Source: Proteobacteria bacterium UBA2363 (lineage in GTDB: Bacteria > Pseudomonadota > Gammaproteobacteria > Xanthomonadales > UBA2363). Taken from it: a stretch of DNA of 64,000 bases. The position numbers and the translations under genes are program-made. The notes under the pieces are model-generated. The model was not told the origin of the DNA. It saw only the letters and a list, made by a program, of their open reading frames with translations, and made no database searches. Positions 38,548 to 47,709 of this stretch are shown piece after piece (within the stretch, counting starts at the first letter, position 1; each line of letters begins with the position of its first letter). The DNA is taken from contig DDTN01000027.1 in NCBI GenBank assembly GCA_002344355.1, forward strand, positions 3,990 to 67,989. The letters run 5' to 3'.

Positions 38548-39429
38548 TCAGCCAGCCTGGCCCTTTTCCACCTCCGCCCCGATCACCCGCGCATGCGCGT
38601 TCGGCCGGATCGGCTCGCCGCGCAGCTCGGCGAGCAGGTGGGTGAGCTCGGCGCCCAGCAGCAGGATCAGGCCGGAGTAGTAGACCCAGACCAGCAGCAC
38701 GACCACGGCGCCGGCCGGGCCGTAGGCGCCGCCGACGCTGCTGTGGTCCAGGTACAGGCCGATGCCGGCCTTGCCGATGGCGAACAGCGCGGCGGTCAGG
38801 GCGCCGCCGATCAGGGCATCGCGCTTGCGGATCACGGCGTCGGGCAGGAAGTGGTAGACGGCGGCGAAGACCGCCGTGAACAGGGCGAACGAGAAGCCGG
38901 CCTCGATCAGGCGCCAGGCCAGGGTGTCGCCGGGCACGTACAGGGCGATCGCGGCGCTGGCCAGCAGGGAGATCACCAGCAGCACCACCAGGCTGAGCAG
39001 CAGGCCGATCGCCTGGGCGCGCGAGCGCAGCCAGCCCAGCCAGGCGCGGCGCGGCGCCGGCTCCAGCCCCCAGATCCGGTTGAGCGCGCCCTGCAGCTGC
39101 GCGAACACCGCCGAGGCGGCGAACAGGGTGACGCCCAGGCTGACCAGGCCGGCGATGTTGCCGAAGCCCGGGCGCTGGCTGGCGTTGGCGATCACCAGCT
39201 CGGCGGTGCCGGCGGCGCGCTCGCCGACCAGGTCGGCGAGGCCCGCGACCAGGCGCTCCTGCAGGCTGATGTCCAGGGAGCTGGCCAGCCAGAGGGTCAG
39301 TACCAGCAACGGCGCGAACGACAGCGCGGCGTAGAACGCCAGCGCGGCGGCACGGGTCAGCAGCTCGTCGCTGCCGATCTCGGCAAGCAGGCGCTTGATC
39401 GCGCCCGCAGTGGTGCGGACCTTGCCCAT
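38548..39429 (-). CDS. YihY/UPF0761 family inner membrane protein
   Basis: 293 residues. It opens with DELLTRAAALAFYAALSFAPLLVL, the YihY/BrkB signature. Six hydrophobic helices follow, with FAASAVFAQLQGALNRIWGLE, LLSLVVLLVISLLASAAIALYV, and YGPAGAVVVLLVWVYYSGLI. Formerly annotated as ribonuclease BN; the actual role is unknown, likely transport or envelope. The ATG at 39429 could be preceded by a GTG 12 bp upstream. Confidence 0.88.
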   Translation of the reverse strand: MGKVRTTAGAIKRLLAEIGSDELLTRAAALAFYAALSFAPLLVLTLWLASSLDISLQERLVAGLADLVGERAAGTAELVIANASQRPGFGNIAGLVSLGVTLFAASAVFAQLQGALNRIWGLEPAPRRAWLGWLRSRAQAIGLLLSLVVLLVISLLASAAIALYVPGDTLAWRLIEAGFSFALFTAVFAAVYHFLPDAVIRKRDALIGGALTAALFAIGKAGIGLYLDHSSVGGAYGPAGAVVVLLVWVYYSGLILLLGAELTHLLAELRGEPIRPNAHARVIGAEVEKGQAG

Positions 39430-39558
39430 TTCGGCCTCCACGGCTTGCAGTGCCGCCAAGCTTAGCGGGGCGTGTCGTAACCTCGCCGCGAAATGCGTTC
39501 TTGTCGCGACGGTTCCGGCCACGGGCCGGAACCCGCGAACCCGACCTGGAGAACCTGG

Positions 39559-40488
39559 ATGATCGTCGTCACCCGCATTGCGCTGCGAACGCTGTCCGCC
39601 GCCTTCCTCGCCGCCGCCCTGCCCGTCCACGCCGACGCGCCCTGCCCCGGCACCGTCTACGGCAAGGGCGCGCGGGCCATCTGCCTGCCGATGGGCGCCG
39701 CCTCGTTCGCCGACGAGGTGGTGTCCTTCGAGCGCTCGGCGCGCCCCGCCGAGCCGACCTGGGATGCGCCCGAACAGGCCCTGGGCGAGCCCGACTACAC
39801 CCGGCCCAGCGCGCCGGGCTACGTGTCGCTGGGCTGCCACGGCGTGCTGGTGCTGCGCTTCGTCGACAACGTGCTGGTCGACGTCGACGGGCCGGACCTG
39901 TACGTGTTCGAGGTCGGGCCGATGGTCGAGGCCACCGATCTGGAAATCTCTGCGGACGGCAGCCAGTGGCTGCCGGTCGGCCGCATCGAGGGCGCCCGTT
40001 CCGAGGTCGACATCGCCGGCGTTGCCACCCCGGGCACCGGCTACCCGTTCGTGCGCCTGACCAATGCCGGCAAGGCCTGCGGCGGTCGCTCGCCGGGCGC
40101 CGACATCGATGCGGTGGCGGCGGTCGGCTCGGCGCTGCGCCTGAGCCTGGACAGCGCGGTGCTGTTCGACTCCGGGCAGTCGGCGCTGAAGGCGCAGGCC
40201 CATGCCGCCCTGGAGGAACTGGCCGGCCGTCTGCGCAGTCATGGCCGGGGCACCCGGATCACCATCGAGGGGCACACCGATTCGGTAGGCAGCGATGCCG
40301 ACAACCTGGCGCTGTCGCTGGCGCGTGCGCAGGCGGTGCGCGCCTTCCTGCTCGAGCGCATCGAGCTGCCGGCATCCCAGGTCGAGATCGCCGGCCACGG
40401 CGAGTCGCGACCGGTCGCCAGCAACGACGACGAGGCCGGGCGCGCGCGCAACCGCCGCGTCGACCTGCTGGTGCGACCGGGCGGCTGA
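39559..40488 (+). CDS. OmpA-family peptidoglycan-binding protein
   Basis: 309 residues. Signal peptide IALRTLSAAFLAAALPVHA, then an N-terminal beta domain (about 25-195) containing GEPDYTRPSAPGYVSLGCHG and two cysteines. The C-terminal OmpA domain (205-309) has LFDSGQSALKAQAHAALEEL, GHTDSVGSDADNLALSLARA and ARNRRVDLLV, the peptidoglycan contact motifs. The N-terminal part may bind a ligand or mediate envelope anchoring. The ATG at 39559 follows a GGAG site. Confidence 0.88.
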   Translation: MIVVTRIALRTLSAAFLAAALPVHADAPCPGTVYGKGARAICLPMGAASFADEVVSFERSARPAEPTWDAPEQALGEPDYTRPSAPGYVSLGCHGVLVLRFVDNVLVDVDGPDLYVFEVGPMVEATDLEISADGSQWLPVGRIEGARSEVDIAGVATPGTGYPFVRLTNAGKACGGRSPGADIDAVAAVGSALRLSLDSAVLFDSGQSALKAQAHAALEELAGRLRSHGRGTRITIEGHTDSVGSDADNLALSLARAQAVRAFLLERIELPASQVEIAGHGESRPVASNDDEAGRARNRRVDLLVRPGG

Positions 40489-40560
40489 GCCGCGGCGGCG
40501 CGCCGGGGGCCGGGCCATACCGTTGCGTATAGACTGCCCCCTGCTTCCGGGAACACCGCC

Positions 40561-41367
40561 ATGGCCGAGGGCGAACGCATCCTGATCACCGGCGCCGGCA
40601 GCGGCCTGGGCCGCGCGCTGGCGCTGCGCCATGCGGCACTGGGCGACCGCGTGGTCTGCGCCGACATCGAGCCGGCGCGGGCGCTGGACACCGCGGCGAC
40701 GATCGAGGCGGCCGGCGGCCATGCTTTGGCGCTGGCGGTCGACGTCGCCGACCCGGCCGGCGTCGAGGCGCTGCGCGCCCAGGTCGAGACGCTTTGGGGC
40801 GGCATCGACGTGCTGATCAACAACGCCGGGGTCAGCAGCGCCGGCAGCGTCGCCGACACCGGCCTGGACCTGTGGCGCTGGACGCTGGACATCAACCTGA
40901 TGGGCGTGGTGCACGGCTGCCGCAGCTTCCTGCCCGGCCTGCTGGCGGCCGGCCGCGGCCGTATCGTCAACATCGCCTCGTTCGCGGCGCTGGCCGGCGC
41001 GCCGGGCATCGCGCCCTACGCGGTCGCCAAGGCCGGCGTGGTGGCGCTGTCGGAATCGCTGCGCGCCGAACTCGATGGCAGCGGGGTGACGGTCAGCGTC
41101 GCCTGCCCGTCGTTCTTCCCGACCCGGCTGCTGGAGAACTTCCGGGCGCCGGCCGAGGGCTACCGGCACATGGCCGGCAAGCTGATGGCGGCCTCGCGCA
41201 CGGATGCCGATGCGGTGGCGCGGATCATCGTCGAGCAGGCGCGCGCCGGCCGCTTCCTGATCCTGCCGACGCCCGGCGAAGCCGGCCGCTGGCGTCTGAA
41301 GCGCTGGCTGCCGGCGCTCTACCACCACCTGCTGATGAAGCGCGTGCGCGCGCGTCGCGGGCGCTGA
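40561..41367 (+). CDS. Short-chain dehydrogenase/reductase
   Basis: 268 residues, classical SDR. NAD(P)-binding TGAGSGLGRAL, NNAG in INNAGVSSAGS, and the catalytic Ser (NIASFAAL), Tyr and Lys (YAVAKAG). The C-terminus is basic (HHLLMKRVRARRGR). Likely oxidoreductase on a lipid or small alcohol; substrate not determinable. A TATAGA about 30 bp upstream may be the -10. Confidence 0.9.
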   Translation: MAEGERILITGAGSGLGRALALRHAALGDRVVCADIEPARALDTAATIEAAGGHALALAVDVADPAGVEALRAQVETLWGGIDVLINNAGVSSAGSVADTGLDLWRWTLDINLMGVVHGCRSFLPGLLAAGRGRIVNIASFAALAGAPGIAPYAVAKAGVVALSESLRAELDGSGVTVSVACPSFFPTRLLENFRAPAEGYRHMAGKLMAASRTDADAVARIIVEQARAGRFLILPTPGEAGRWRLKRWLPALYHHLLMKRVRARRGR

Positions 41368-41588
41368 CCCGTGGACCGGCCGCCTGCGTCGACTGGTCGG
41401 GCGCCGGTGGGCGCGGGCATCCGCCGCTCTGGCGCCTTGCGAGTCATCCTCGGCCATCCCGTCGGCGACCAGGGCGGTGCGCGCGACCTGGCAGCCTCCG
41501 GGCGGGCACGCGCAAGGCGCGACCCGACCGATCCACCCCGCCACCACCGCGCCCGGCAAGGGCGCACCGGACACAGGACACGAGAGCC

Positions 41589-42638
41589 ATGGCCAAGCTG
41601 CTGATCTACGGCGCCAACGGATACACCGGCCAACTGGTGGCGCGCCTGGCCGCGCAGCGCGGCCTCGATGCGGTGCTCGCCGGACGCAACGCCCAGGCGC
41701 TGGCCGCGCTGGCGACCGAGACCGGGTTCCCGGTGCGGGTGTTCGGCCTGGACGATGCCCAGGCCTTGCGCGCGGGGCTGGACGGCATCGCCGCGGTGCT
41801 GCATTGCGCAGGACCCTTCTCGAAGACCTGCGCGCCGATGCTGGAGGCCTGCCTGGCGGCGGGCGTCCACTACCTGGACATCACCGGCGAGATCGACGTG
41901 TTCGCGCACTGCCACGCCCAGGATGCCCGGGCGCGGGCGGCCGGCATCGTGGTGCTGCCGGGCAGCGGCTTCGATGTCGTGCCCACCGACTGCCTGGCGG
42001 CGATGCTGCACCAGCGGCTGCCCTCGGCCACGCATCTGGTCCTGGCATTCGAAGCCGGCGGCGGGCCCAGTCCCGGCACCGCCAGGACCAGCGTCGAGGG
42101 CCTGGCCGGCGGCGGCCGGGCACGCATCGACGGCGAACTGCGCCGGGTGCCGCTGGCCTGGAAGACGCGCCGCTTCGAGCGCGACGGCCAGCAGCGCACG
42201 GCGATGACGATTCCCTGGGGCGACGTCTACACCGCCCACGTGTCGACCGGCATCGCCAACATCGAGACCTACATGGCGGTGCCGCCGGCCACCATCGCCC
42301 GCGCGCGGCGGATGCGCCTGCTGCGGCCGCTGCTGGCCCTGGGCCCGGTGCAGCGCTGGCTGCTGCGCAAGGTCGACGCCAGCGTCCGCGGCCCGGATGC
42401 GGAGCGGCGCAGCCGCACCGGCTGCCATGTCTGGGGCGAAGTGCGCGACGACGCGGGCCGGATGCTGTCGCTGGCCCTGGTCACGCCGAACGGCTACGAC
42501 CTCACCGCCAGCGCCGCCCTGGGCATCGCCGGACGCGTGCTGCGCGGCGACGCGCCGGCCGGCTTCCATACCCCCTCGACGCTGATGGGCGCCGAGTACG
42601 TGCTGTCGCTGCCGGGCGTGCGGCTGGTCGAGGACTGA
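41589..42638 (+). CDS. Saccharopine dehydrogenase-like NAD(P)-binding protein
   Basis: 349 residues. Rossmann start LLIYGANGYTGQLVARLA, then VLHCAGPFSKTCAPMLEACL and GVHYLDITGEIDVF, the signature of the saccharopine dehydrogenase/trans-acting enoyl reductase superfamily. GSGFDVVPTDCLA follows. Members include mycobacterial phthiocerol enoyl reductases and uncharacterised lipid-related oxidoreductases. It follows the SDR gene by 221 bp in the same orientation. Confidence 0.87.
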   Translation: MAKLLIYGANGYTGQLVARLAAQRGLDAVLAGRNAQALAALATETGFPVRVFGLDDAQALRAGLDGIAAVLHCAGPFSKTCAPMLEACLAAGVHYLDITGEIDVFAHCHAQDARARAAGIVVLPGSGFDVVPTDCLAAMLHQRLPSATHLVLAFEAGGGPSPGTARTSVEGLAGGGRARIDGELRRVPLAWKTRRFERDGQQRTAMTIPWGDVYTAHVSTGIANIETYMAVPPATIARARRMRLLRPLLALGPVQRWLLRKVDASVRGPDAERRSRTGCHVWGEVRDDAGRMLSLALVTPNGYDLTASAALGIAGRVLRGDAPAGFHTPSTLMGAEYVLSLPGVRLVED

Positions 42639-43073
42639 CGCAGGCCGGCGCGCGCGGTCGGGCCGCTGCCGTCCGGTGCCGGCAGCGACCCGGAAGGCCG
42701 CCGGTCGATGGCTGGGCGGGTGGCGGATGCACGCGGCGCGCATGTCCTGCGCTCCCGCGACCTGCGATCGCCGCTCGCATCGCGTGCCCGCCCGCGTGCT
42801 CCCGTCGGCGGGCTCCGCGCACGCCCCGTGCGCGCCATCGGGGCATCGACTCCGAAACACCGCCCTCTCCCCCAGCCCCTCTCCCGCGCCGCGGGAGAGG
42901 GGAGCAGATCACGCCCCGATTCCCGATTCCCGATTCCCGAGTCCCGGAGTGGCAGGGACACCGCACTTCTCCCCTCCCCCGCTTGCGGGGGAGGGGCCGG
43001 GGGAGAGGGCCGGCGGTGCCGGGTGGCCGCCGGCGCGCCAGCCGCTCCGGAACGCCGCCCGTTGCGCGTGGCG
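42639..43073. repeat. Intergenic region with facing REP-like pair and heptamer array
   Basis: No gene is supported. 42863-42905 is a member of the palindromic family in inverted orientation (12-bp stem CCCCTCTCCCGC/GCGGGAGAGGGG, loop of 3). 42963-43010 is a direct copy (12-bp stem CCCCTCCCCCGC/GCGGGGGAGGGG at 42971-42996). Between them, 42918-42945 holds three GATTCCC heptamers and one GAGTCCC. The region lies between convergent genes, where a bidirectional terminator would be useful. Confidence 0.75.
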
Positions 43074-45227
43074 CTATTCGAAGCCGTCGGCGAAGATCAC
43101 GTCGCCGCCGCAGCCTGCCGCGTCGAACTGGCCGGGCGTGCCGAGATCCGCCCCGCTCGACGCCCACGACCCGAAGCCGTCGCCGAGGGCCGACAACTGC
43201 CAGCCGGCCACCTGGTTCTCGCCGATGAAGACGCAGTCGGCCTGGCCGCTGCGGTTCTGGGTGCGAATGGTGCCCGGGTAGGTCTGGTCGCCGTAGAACA
43301 GGCGGTCGTGCAGCGCGGATGCCGCGTCGTACAGGTGGATCTGGTCGTTGCGCCCGAGATTGTTGCCGGTGGCGACGCCGAGCTCGCCGATCACCTTCAC
43401 CGTCGGCGCCAGGCCCCAGGCCAGCCGGAAGCCGGCGGCGTCGGCCTCGGTGACGATCACCGACTCGCCGGGCTGCACCACCCCGAACGCCGACAGGTCG
43501 AAGGCGCCCGGCACGGCGTTGCTGTCGTCCATGCTCCAGCCGCTCATGTCGATCGGCGCCGCCGACAGGTTGGTGAACTCGATGAACTCGCCGTTGGCAC
43601 CGGCGTACATCCATTCGGTGATGCGCATGCCGTCGATGCCGCCCAGCGCGTACTCCAGCTGCAGGGGACCGCGCTCGGCCAGGGCCGGCGAGAAGCGCAT
43701 CGAGGCGAAGGCGTTGCCGGCGGTCGCCGACACGTACCAGGCGACCCGCTGGCCAGCGCTGCCGGCCAGCGGGAACTGCGCGCCGTACACCCCGTCGCCG
43801 GCCGCGCCGTCGCCGGACTGGCCGTCGTCGCGCATCTCCACCCAGCCATAGCGGGCCGACGGCGACGGTCGCCAGTACAGCCGCACCTGCGCCACCGCGC
43901 TGCCCGCCGGCTGCACCCGCGCGGTCGCCCAGACCGGCTCGCCGGGCTCCGGCGTGTCGCTGGACGCCGCCACCTCGCTGATCGCCGGGCCGACCGCCAC
44001 CAGCTCGCCGTTGCCGTCGAGGAAGCTCGCGCGCTGGTCGACGAACTGCTGGATGCCGACCAGGGTGCCGCCAGCCAGCCCGGACAGACCCAGGTTGACC
44101 GTGCTGGTGAAGTTGTTCTGGAACAGCGCGTAGGTATAGATCTTCTTGGGGTCGGCCTGCACGTGCGACTCGATCAGCGCCCGGTGCGCGGCGAAGATCG
44201 GCTCGAAATAAGTCCACTGCAGGTCCTGGCGCGCGGTGCGGTAGTGCGCCATGTAGCGCTGGCGAAGCTCGGGCACCGCCAGCACCCGGCTCAGCAGCGG
44301 CTTGTTTGTCTGGGTGAAGTTGCGGTTGATCGCCCAGCTGGTCTGGGTAAAGGTCTCGTTGGCGTCGCGCTGGAACAGGTGCATGCGACCGTCCAGCGGA
44401 TCGGTGTAGGTCATGAAGTCGCAGCCCTTGTTGATGTAGCTGTCGTCGTCGGTGAGCAGGTTTTCCAGCACCACCGACCAGATCGACGGGTCGATCGCGA
44501 ACAGGGCGTCGATGTCCTGCCAGTTGGCCAGCGGCGTGTTGCTCAGCGCGTTGGTGACGGCGATCAGCGAGGCCAGCGGATCGGCCAGGCCGCCGTCGTT
44601 CTGGATCTCGTAGGCGACGTAGTTGGCCGGGCTGGTACCGGCGTAGGCCAGGCCGGGTCCGTTCGGGCGGTTGGCGCACTTGATGCGCAGGCCGTCGGCG
44701 TTGGCGAAGAAGTCGCGCAGCATCCGCTTGTCCGGCTGCTGCACGTTGTTGTAGACGCCCCAGTTCTGGCCGTTCAGGGTGACCAGCACGTGGTTGGCGC
44801 GCGGATTCGGGACGAAGCGCGCCACGAAGTTGTTGTAAACCACCTCGCGGGTGAAGGTCGGGTCACGGAAGCCGTTGTTGAGATTGATGTTGTCGTAGCC
44901 CTGCACGTCCTGGTCGGCGTGCACGTGGTCGAGCTTGATCTTCAGCGAGAACTTCTCCGAGCCTGCCGGCAGCGCGGTGTACGAGGTGTTTCCGCGGATG
45001 CGCACGCCGACGTCCGGATAGACCTGGCCGTCAATGGTCAGGTCGGCCAGGATGTAGGTCTCGGACACATAGTTGTTGCGCAGCCGCTGCAGCCAGTCGG
45101 CATCGTGGAACTGCAGGGCGAAGGTGCGCAGCACCGTCGGGTCGTAGAGGTCCTGGGCGCCGGCAAGGGTGGCGGGCAGGACCAGCAGGACGAGAAGACG
45201 GGCCAGGCGACGTGGCGAAAAGGACAT
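43074..45227 (-). CDS. Secreted CotH-like / lamin-tail protein with FxDGFE C-terminus
   Basis: 717 residues. Signal peptide LARLLVLLVLPATLAGA. Residues about 25-400 match the CotH kinase-like fold (FSLKIKLDHVHADQDVQGYD, MLRDFFANADGLRIK, HLFQRDANETF). A fibronectin-like segment follows (VRLYWRPSPSARYGWVEMRD), and then a lamin-tail domain (ITEWMYAGANGEFIEFTNLS). It ends in VIFADGFE, shared with other exported proteins here. It may be surface associated; CotH proteins phosphorylate or organise coat proteins. GGGAGGG ribosome site at the chosen ATG. Confidence 0.85.
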   Translation of the reverse strand: MSFSPRRLARLLVLLVLPATLAGAQDLYDPTVLRTFALQFHDADWLQRLRNNYVSETYILADLTIDGQVYPDVGVRIRGNTSYTALPAGSEKFSLKIKLDHVHADQDVQGYDNINLNNGFRDPTFTREVVYNNFVARFVPNPRANHVLVTLNGQNWGVYNNVQQPDKRMLRDFFANADGLRIKCANRPNGPGLAYAGTSPANYVAYEIQNDGGLADPLASLIAVTNALSNTPLANWQDIDALFAIDPSIWSVVLENLLTDDDSYINKGCDFMTYTDPLDGRMHLFQRDANETFTQTSWAINRNFTQTNKPLLSRVLAVPELRQRYMAHYRTARQDLQWTYFEPIFAAHRALIESHVQADPKKIYTYALFQNNFTSTVNLGLSGLAGGTLVGIQQFVDQRASFLDGNGELVAVGPAISEVAASSDTPEPGEPVWATARVQPAGSAVAQVRLYWRPSPSARYGWVEMRDDGQSGDGAAGDGVYGAQFPLAGSAGQRVAWYVSATAGNAFASMRFSPALAERGPLQLEYALGGIDGMRITEWMYAGANGEFIEFTNLSAAPIDMSGWSMDDSNAVPGAFDLSAFGVVQPGESVIVTEADAAGFRLAWGLAPTVKVIGELGVATGNNLGRNDQIHLYDAASALHDRLFYGDQTYPGTIRTQNRSGQADCVFIGENQVAGWQLSALGDGFGSWASSGADLGTPGQFDAAGCGGDVIFADGFE

Positions 45228-45657
45228 GACGAACCCTCCCCGGTGGCGCCGCGCGGCAGGCGACGGCGCGGGCGGCCGGGGGCACGCGTGGCGCCGGCCT
45301 GGCCCACCGGCAAGCCTAGCGCCTTGACGACCGGCAACCATGGAGGAATTCCGGAGGCGCCGAAGGGCGGCGCAGCGCGGGGGTGGCGCCCCCGATGGAG
45401 GGTCGCGCGCCTGGCGGCGGGCGTGGCGACTGCTGACGTACGGGCGCTGGTGACGGCGTCCGGCGCGCTGGCCGGATGCCCGCCGGGCGCGGCAACCCGA
45501 TCCGGATCAAGGACATGGCATGCGCCCACCGATGCACGGGTGACTGGCCACCTGCGAATCGTGGCCGGGCGCCGTAATCGCCCGCCACCGATCCGGTAGG
45601 ACAGGAAAAGCCAGGCCGCCTGCGCGGCCGCCCCCATCCACCCACCCGGTGACCGCC
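45228..45657. other. Divergent region, no gene seen
   Basis: About 430 bp between the CotH-like gene and the secreted paralogue cluster. It presumably holds divergent promoters, but no clear -35/-10 pair, palindrome or gene is visible. GC content dips slightly at 45500-45600. Confidence 0.4.
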
Positions 45658-46284
45658 ATGTCCACGCTCTCCCACAGCACTACCCGAGACGGACCGCGGC
45701 ATGGCGTGGACCGGCCGCCCTTTGGCCGCCTCACCCTGTCCGCTGCGGCCCACCTCGCGCTTGCGTTGGCGATCGGCATCGCCGGCGCGGGCCCGGCCCT
45801 CGCCGGGGTGCCGGAGGCGGCAACCGGGGCAGCCGGCCCGGCCGGGTCGGTGTCGGTCCTGGGCCTCGAGTTCCGCGGCGACCGCACGCCGTTCGAGTTC
45901 TCCTCCTCGCTGGACAGCGGGGCCCTGTGGTGCAGCGGTGCCATCAGCGTCGCCGAGGCCCGCCTGGCCCTGCCCGACGGCGCCCAGTTGCTGGAGATGC
46001 GGGTCTGGGGCACCGATGACCTGCCCAGCCACGGCCTGCGGGTCAGCCTGGTGGAGAGCTGCCTGCCCAACCTGCTGCCCGCCGCAACGCCGGTGAATAC
46101 CGTCCTGGGCCAGCTGGAAAGCGTCGGTTCGCCGCTGCACTACACCCAGGCGCTGGCGCTGGACCCGGCGCCGGTGGTCGACAGCCGCGATTGCACCTAC
46201 TGGGTGCGCGCGCAGTTCGCGCCGCTGTGCGCCGGCGGCGGCTCGCTGGCGGTGCGCAAGGTGCGTGTGAGGTACCAGCGATGA
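45658..46284 (+). CDS. Exported protein, tandem paralogue 1 of unnamed family
   Basis: 208 residues from the ATG at 45658 (a GTG at 45649 is possible). The hydrophobic signal core AHLALALAIGIAGAGPALA is cut after ALA. The mature domain has the shared core MRVWGTDDLPSHGLRVSLVE, a Cys, and then DCTYWVRAQFAPLC followed by LAVRKVRV. The next two genes encode diverged copies. No known family recognised; probably a small disulfide-bonded beta-sandwich. Confidence 0.68.
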   Translation: MSTLSHSTTRDGPRHGVDRPPFGRLTLSAAAHLALALAIGIAGAGPALAGVPEAATGAAGPAGSVSVLGLEFRGDRTPFEFSSSLDSGALWCSGAISVAEARLALPDGAQLLEMRVWGTDDLPSHGLRVSLVESCLPNLLPAATPVNTVLGQLESVGSPLHYTQALALDPAPVVDSRDCTYWVRAQFAPLCAGGGSLAVRKVRVRYQR

Positions 46285-46889
46285 TGCGGCGCGCGAACTT
46301 CCGCCTGCGCCCGGCAGGCAACGCGAGGTGGCTGGCGTCCGGCCTCCTGCTGTTGGCCGGTGCCGCGCCTGCCACCGACGCGCCAGCCGGCGGCACCGCG
46401 CCGGCGAACGACTTCCGGACGACCATTGCCCGGGCCGGGTTCCCTGCCCTGTCCACGGACCTCTCGTCCGGCGAGACCTCCTACAGCTGCGGCAACCTTG
46501 CGGTGCGCGTTACCCCGCACCGCGTCCGCTACCCCTTCTCCCTGCCCGACGACAGCGGACCGGTGGCGGTCGATGTCTGGACCACCGCGTTCAGCGGCGC
46601 GCCCAGCCTGGAGCTGCGCGTCCGGGTGTCGTGCCTGTCCGGGCAGCAGCTGCTGCCGGTCACCCAGACCCTGAATGCCCTCACCCTGCCGGGCACGGCC
46701 GGCTCGCAACGGGTGACCATCGCCGTGACCGATCCCGGGGTGCCCGCCGAGGACTGCCGGTTCTGGCTCGAGGCTGCGTTCGCGCTGGACGCCACGCCGT
46801 GTTCCAGCCGCTGGATCCTGGACAAGGTGCGCGTGACCTCGCGCGTGCGCGACCGGATCTTCCGATCGCGGTTTCCCGCGACGCCCTGA
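46281..46889 (+). CDS. Exported protein, tandem paralogue 2 (IFRSRF end)
   Basis: 202 residues; the ATG overlaps the previous stop (ATGATG). Signal core WLASGLLLLAGAAPATDA. The core matches the first copy: VAVDVWTTAFSGAPSLELRV, a Cys, then DCRFWLEAAFALDATPC and LDKVRV. The C-terminus RDRIFRSRFPATP looks like a degraded version of the IFxxGFE tag found in four other proteins here, moved a few residues from the end. Confidence 0.68.
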   Translation: MMRRANFRLRPAGNARWLASGLLLLAGAAPATDAPAGGTAPANDFRTTIARAGFPALSTDLSSGETSYSCGNLAVRVTPHRVRYPFSLPDDSGPVAVDVWTTAFSGAPSLELRVRVSCLSGQQLLPVTQTLNALTLPGTAGSQRVTIAVTDPGVPAEDCRFWLEAAFALDATPCSSRWILDKVRVTSRVRDRIFRSRFPATP

Positions 46890-46904
46890 CCGGAGCCCGC
46901 ATCC

Positions 46905-47573
46905 ATGACCCGCACGCTGCGCCCGCTCCTGCTTGCCTGCCTGGCCTGCCCCCCGGTGCTGGCCGACCCGCCGGCCCCGACCCACCGCCTGGTCACCGAC
47001 CCGGACGAACGCGCCGCCTGGGGCGCGGAACCGGGCATCGATCTGTGGCTGCTGGCCGAGGCGCGCGCGGCCACGCCCGGCGAGCGGGCGGATCGGGTCC
47101 GCCAGCACGAGCAGACTGCGTTCAACCCGACCGTCAACACCGGACGCTGGGTCAGCGTGCAGGCCTCCCAGTTCCACAACGTCAACTCGAACCACGGCTA
47201 CTCCACGCGCGGCGAGCTGATGTTCGCCCTGAGCGGTGCCGGCGCGCTCAACGCCATCGCGAACGTCGACCTTCCCGAGGATCGCCGACTGTCCTGGATG
47301 GATGTCTGGGGCGTCGACAGCCACCCCACGGCAAGCCTGGCAGTCAGCCTGTGGCGCCGCTGCACCGACGACGACGGGGCCGTCAGCACCGTACAGCTCG
47401 CCTCCGCATCGAGCGCTGCAGCCTTCGCCGGCGGCGCCTTCTTCTCCGATGTCCCGGTGGTGCATCCGCAGGGCATCGTCCAGCACGCGCACTGCGCCCA
47501 CCACCTGCGCCTGTTCGTCACCGCCGCCAACCTCGGCGAGTCCATCGCCCTGCTGCGCGTGCGGCTGGAGTGA
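46905..47573 (+). CDS. Exported protein, tandem paralogue 3
   Basis: 222 residues. Signal peptide RPLLLACLACPPVLA. A longer N-terminal part contains PTHRLVTDPDERAAWGAEPG and TGRWVSVQASQFHNV. The C-terminal half repeats the family core: MDVWGVDSHPTASLAVSLWR, CAHHLRLFVTAA and ALLRVRLE. No FxxGFE tag. Function unknown. It ends the three-gene run. Confidence 0.65.
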   Translation: MTRTLRPLLLACLACPPVLADPPAPTHRLVTDPDERAAWGAEPGIDLWLLAEARAATPGERADRVRQHEQTAFNPTVNTGRWVSVQASQFHNVNSNHGYSTRGELMFALSGAGALNAIANVDLPEDRRLSWMDVWGVDSHPTASLAVSLWRRCTDDDGAVSTVQLASASSAAAFAGGAFFSDVPVVHPQGIVQHAHCAHHLRLFVTAANLGESIALLRVRLE

Positions 47574-47709
47574 CCGGCCGGCGGGCATGGCCCGAATCGC
47601 CTTCGGGAACCTACCGGAACCTGCCCCACGCGGCTGCGCACGAGGCGGGCACAGGGCCAGACAGGCAACCCGGGGCGATGCATGCTGTCCTGCGGCAACA
47701 GGGCACCTG

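Noticed and set aside
41368..41588. Short plus-strand frame between the SDR and saccharopine-dehydrogenase-like genes
   Set aside because: Basic, low-complexity product, no ribosome site or similarity; treated as spacer.
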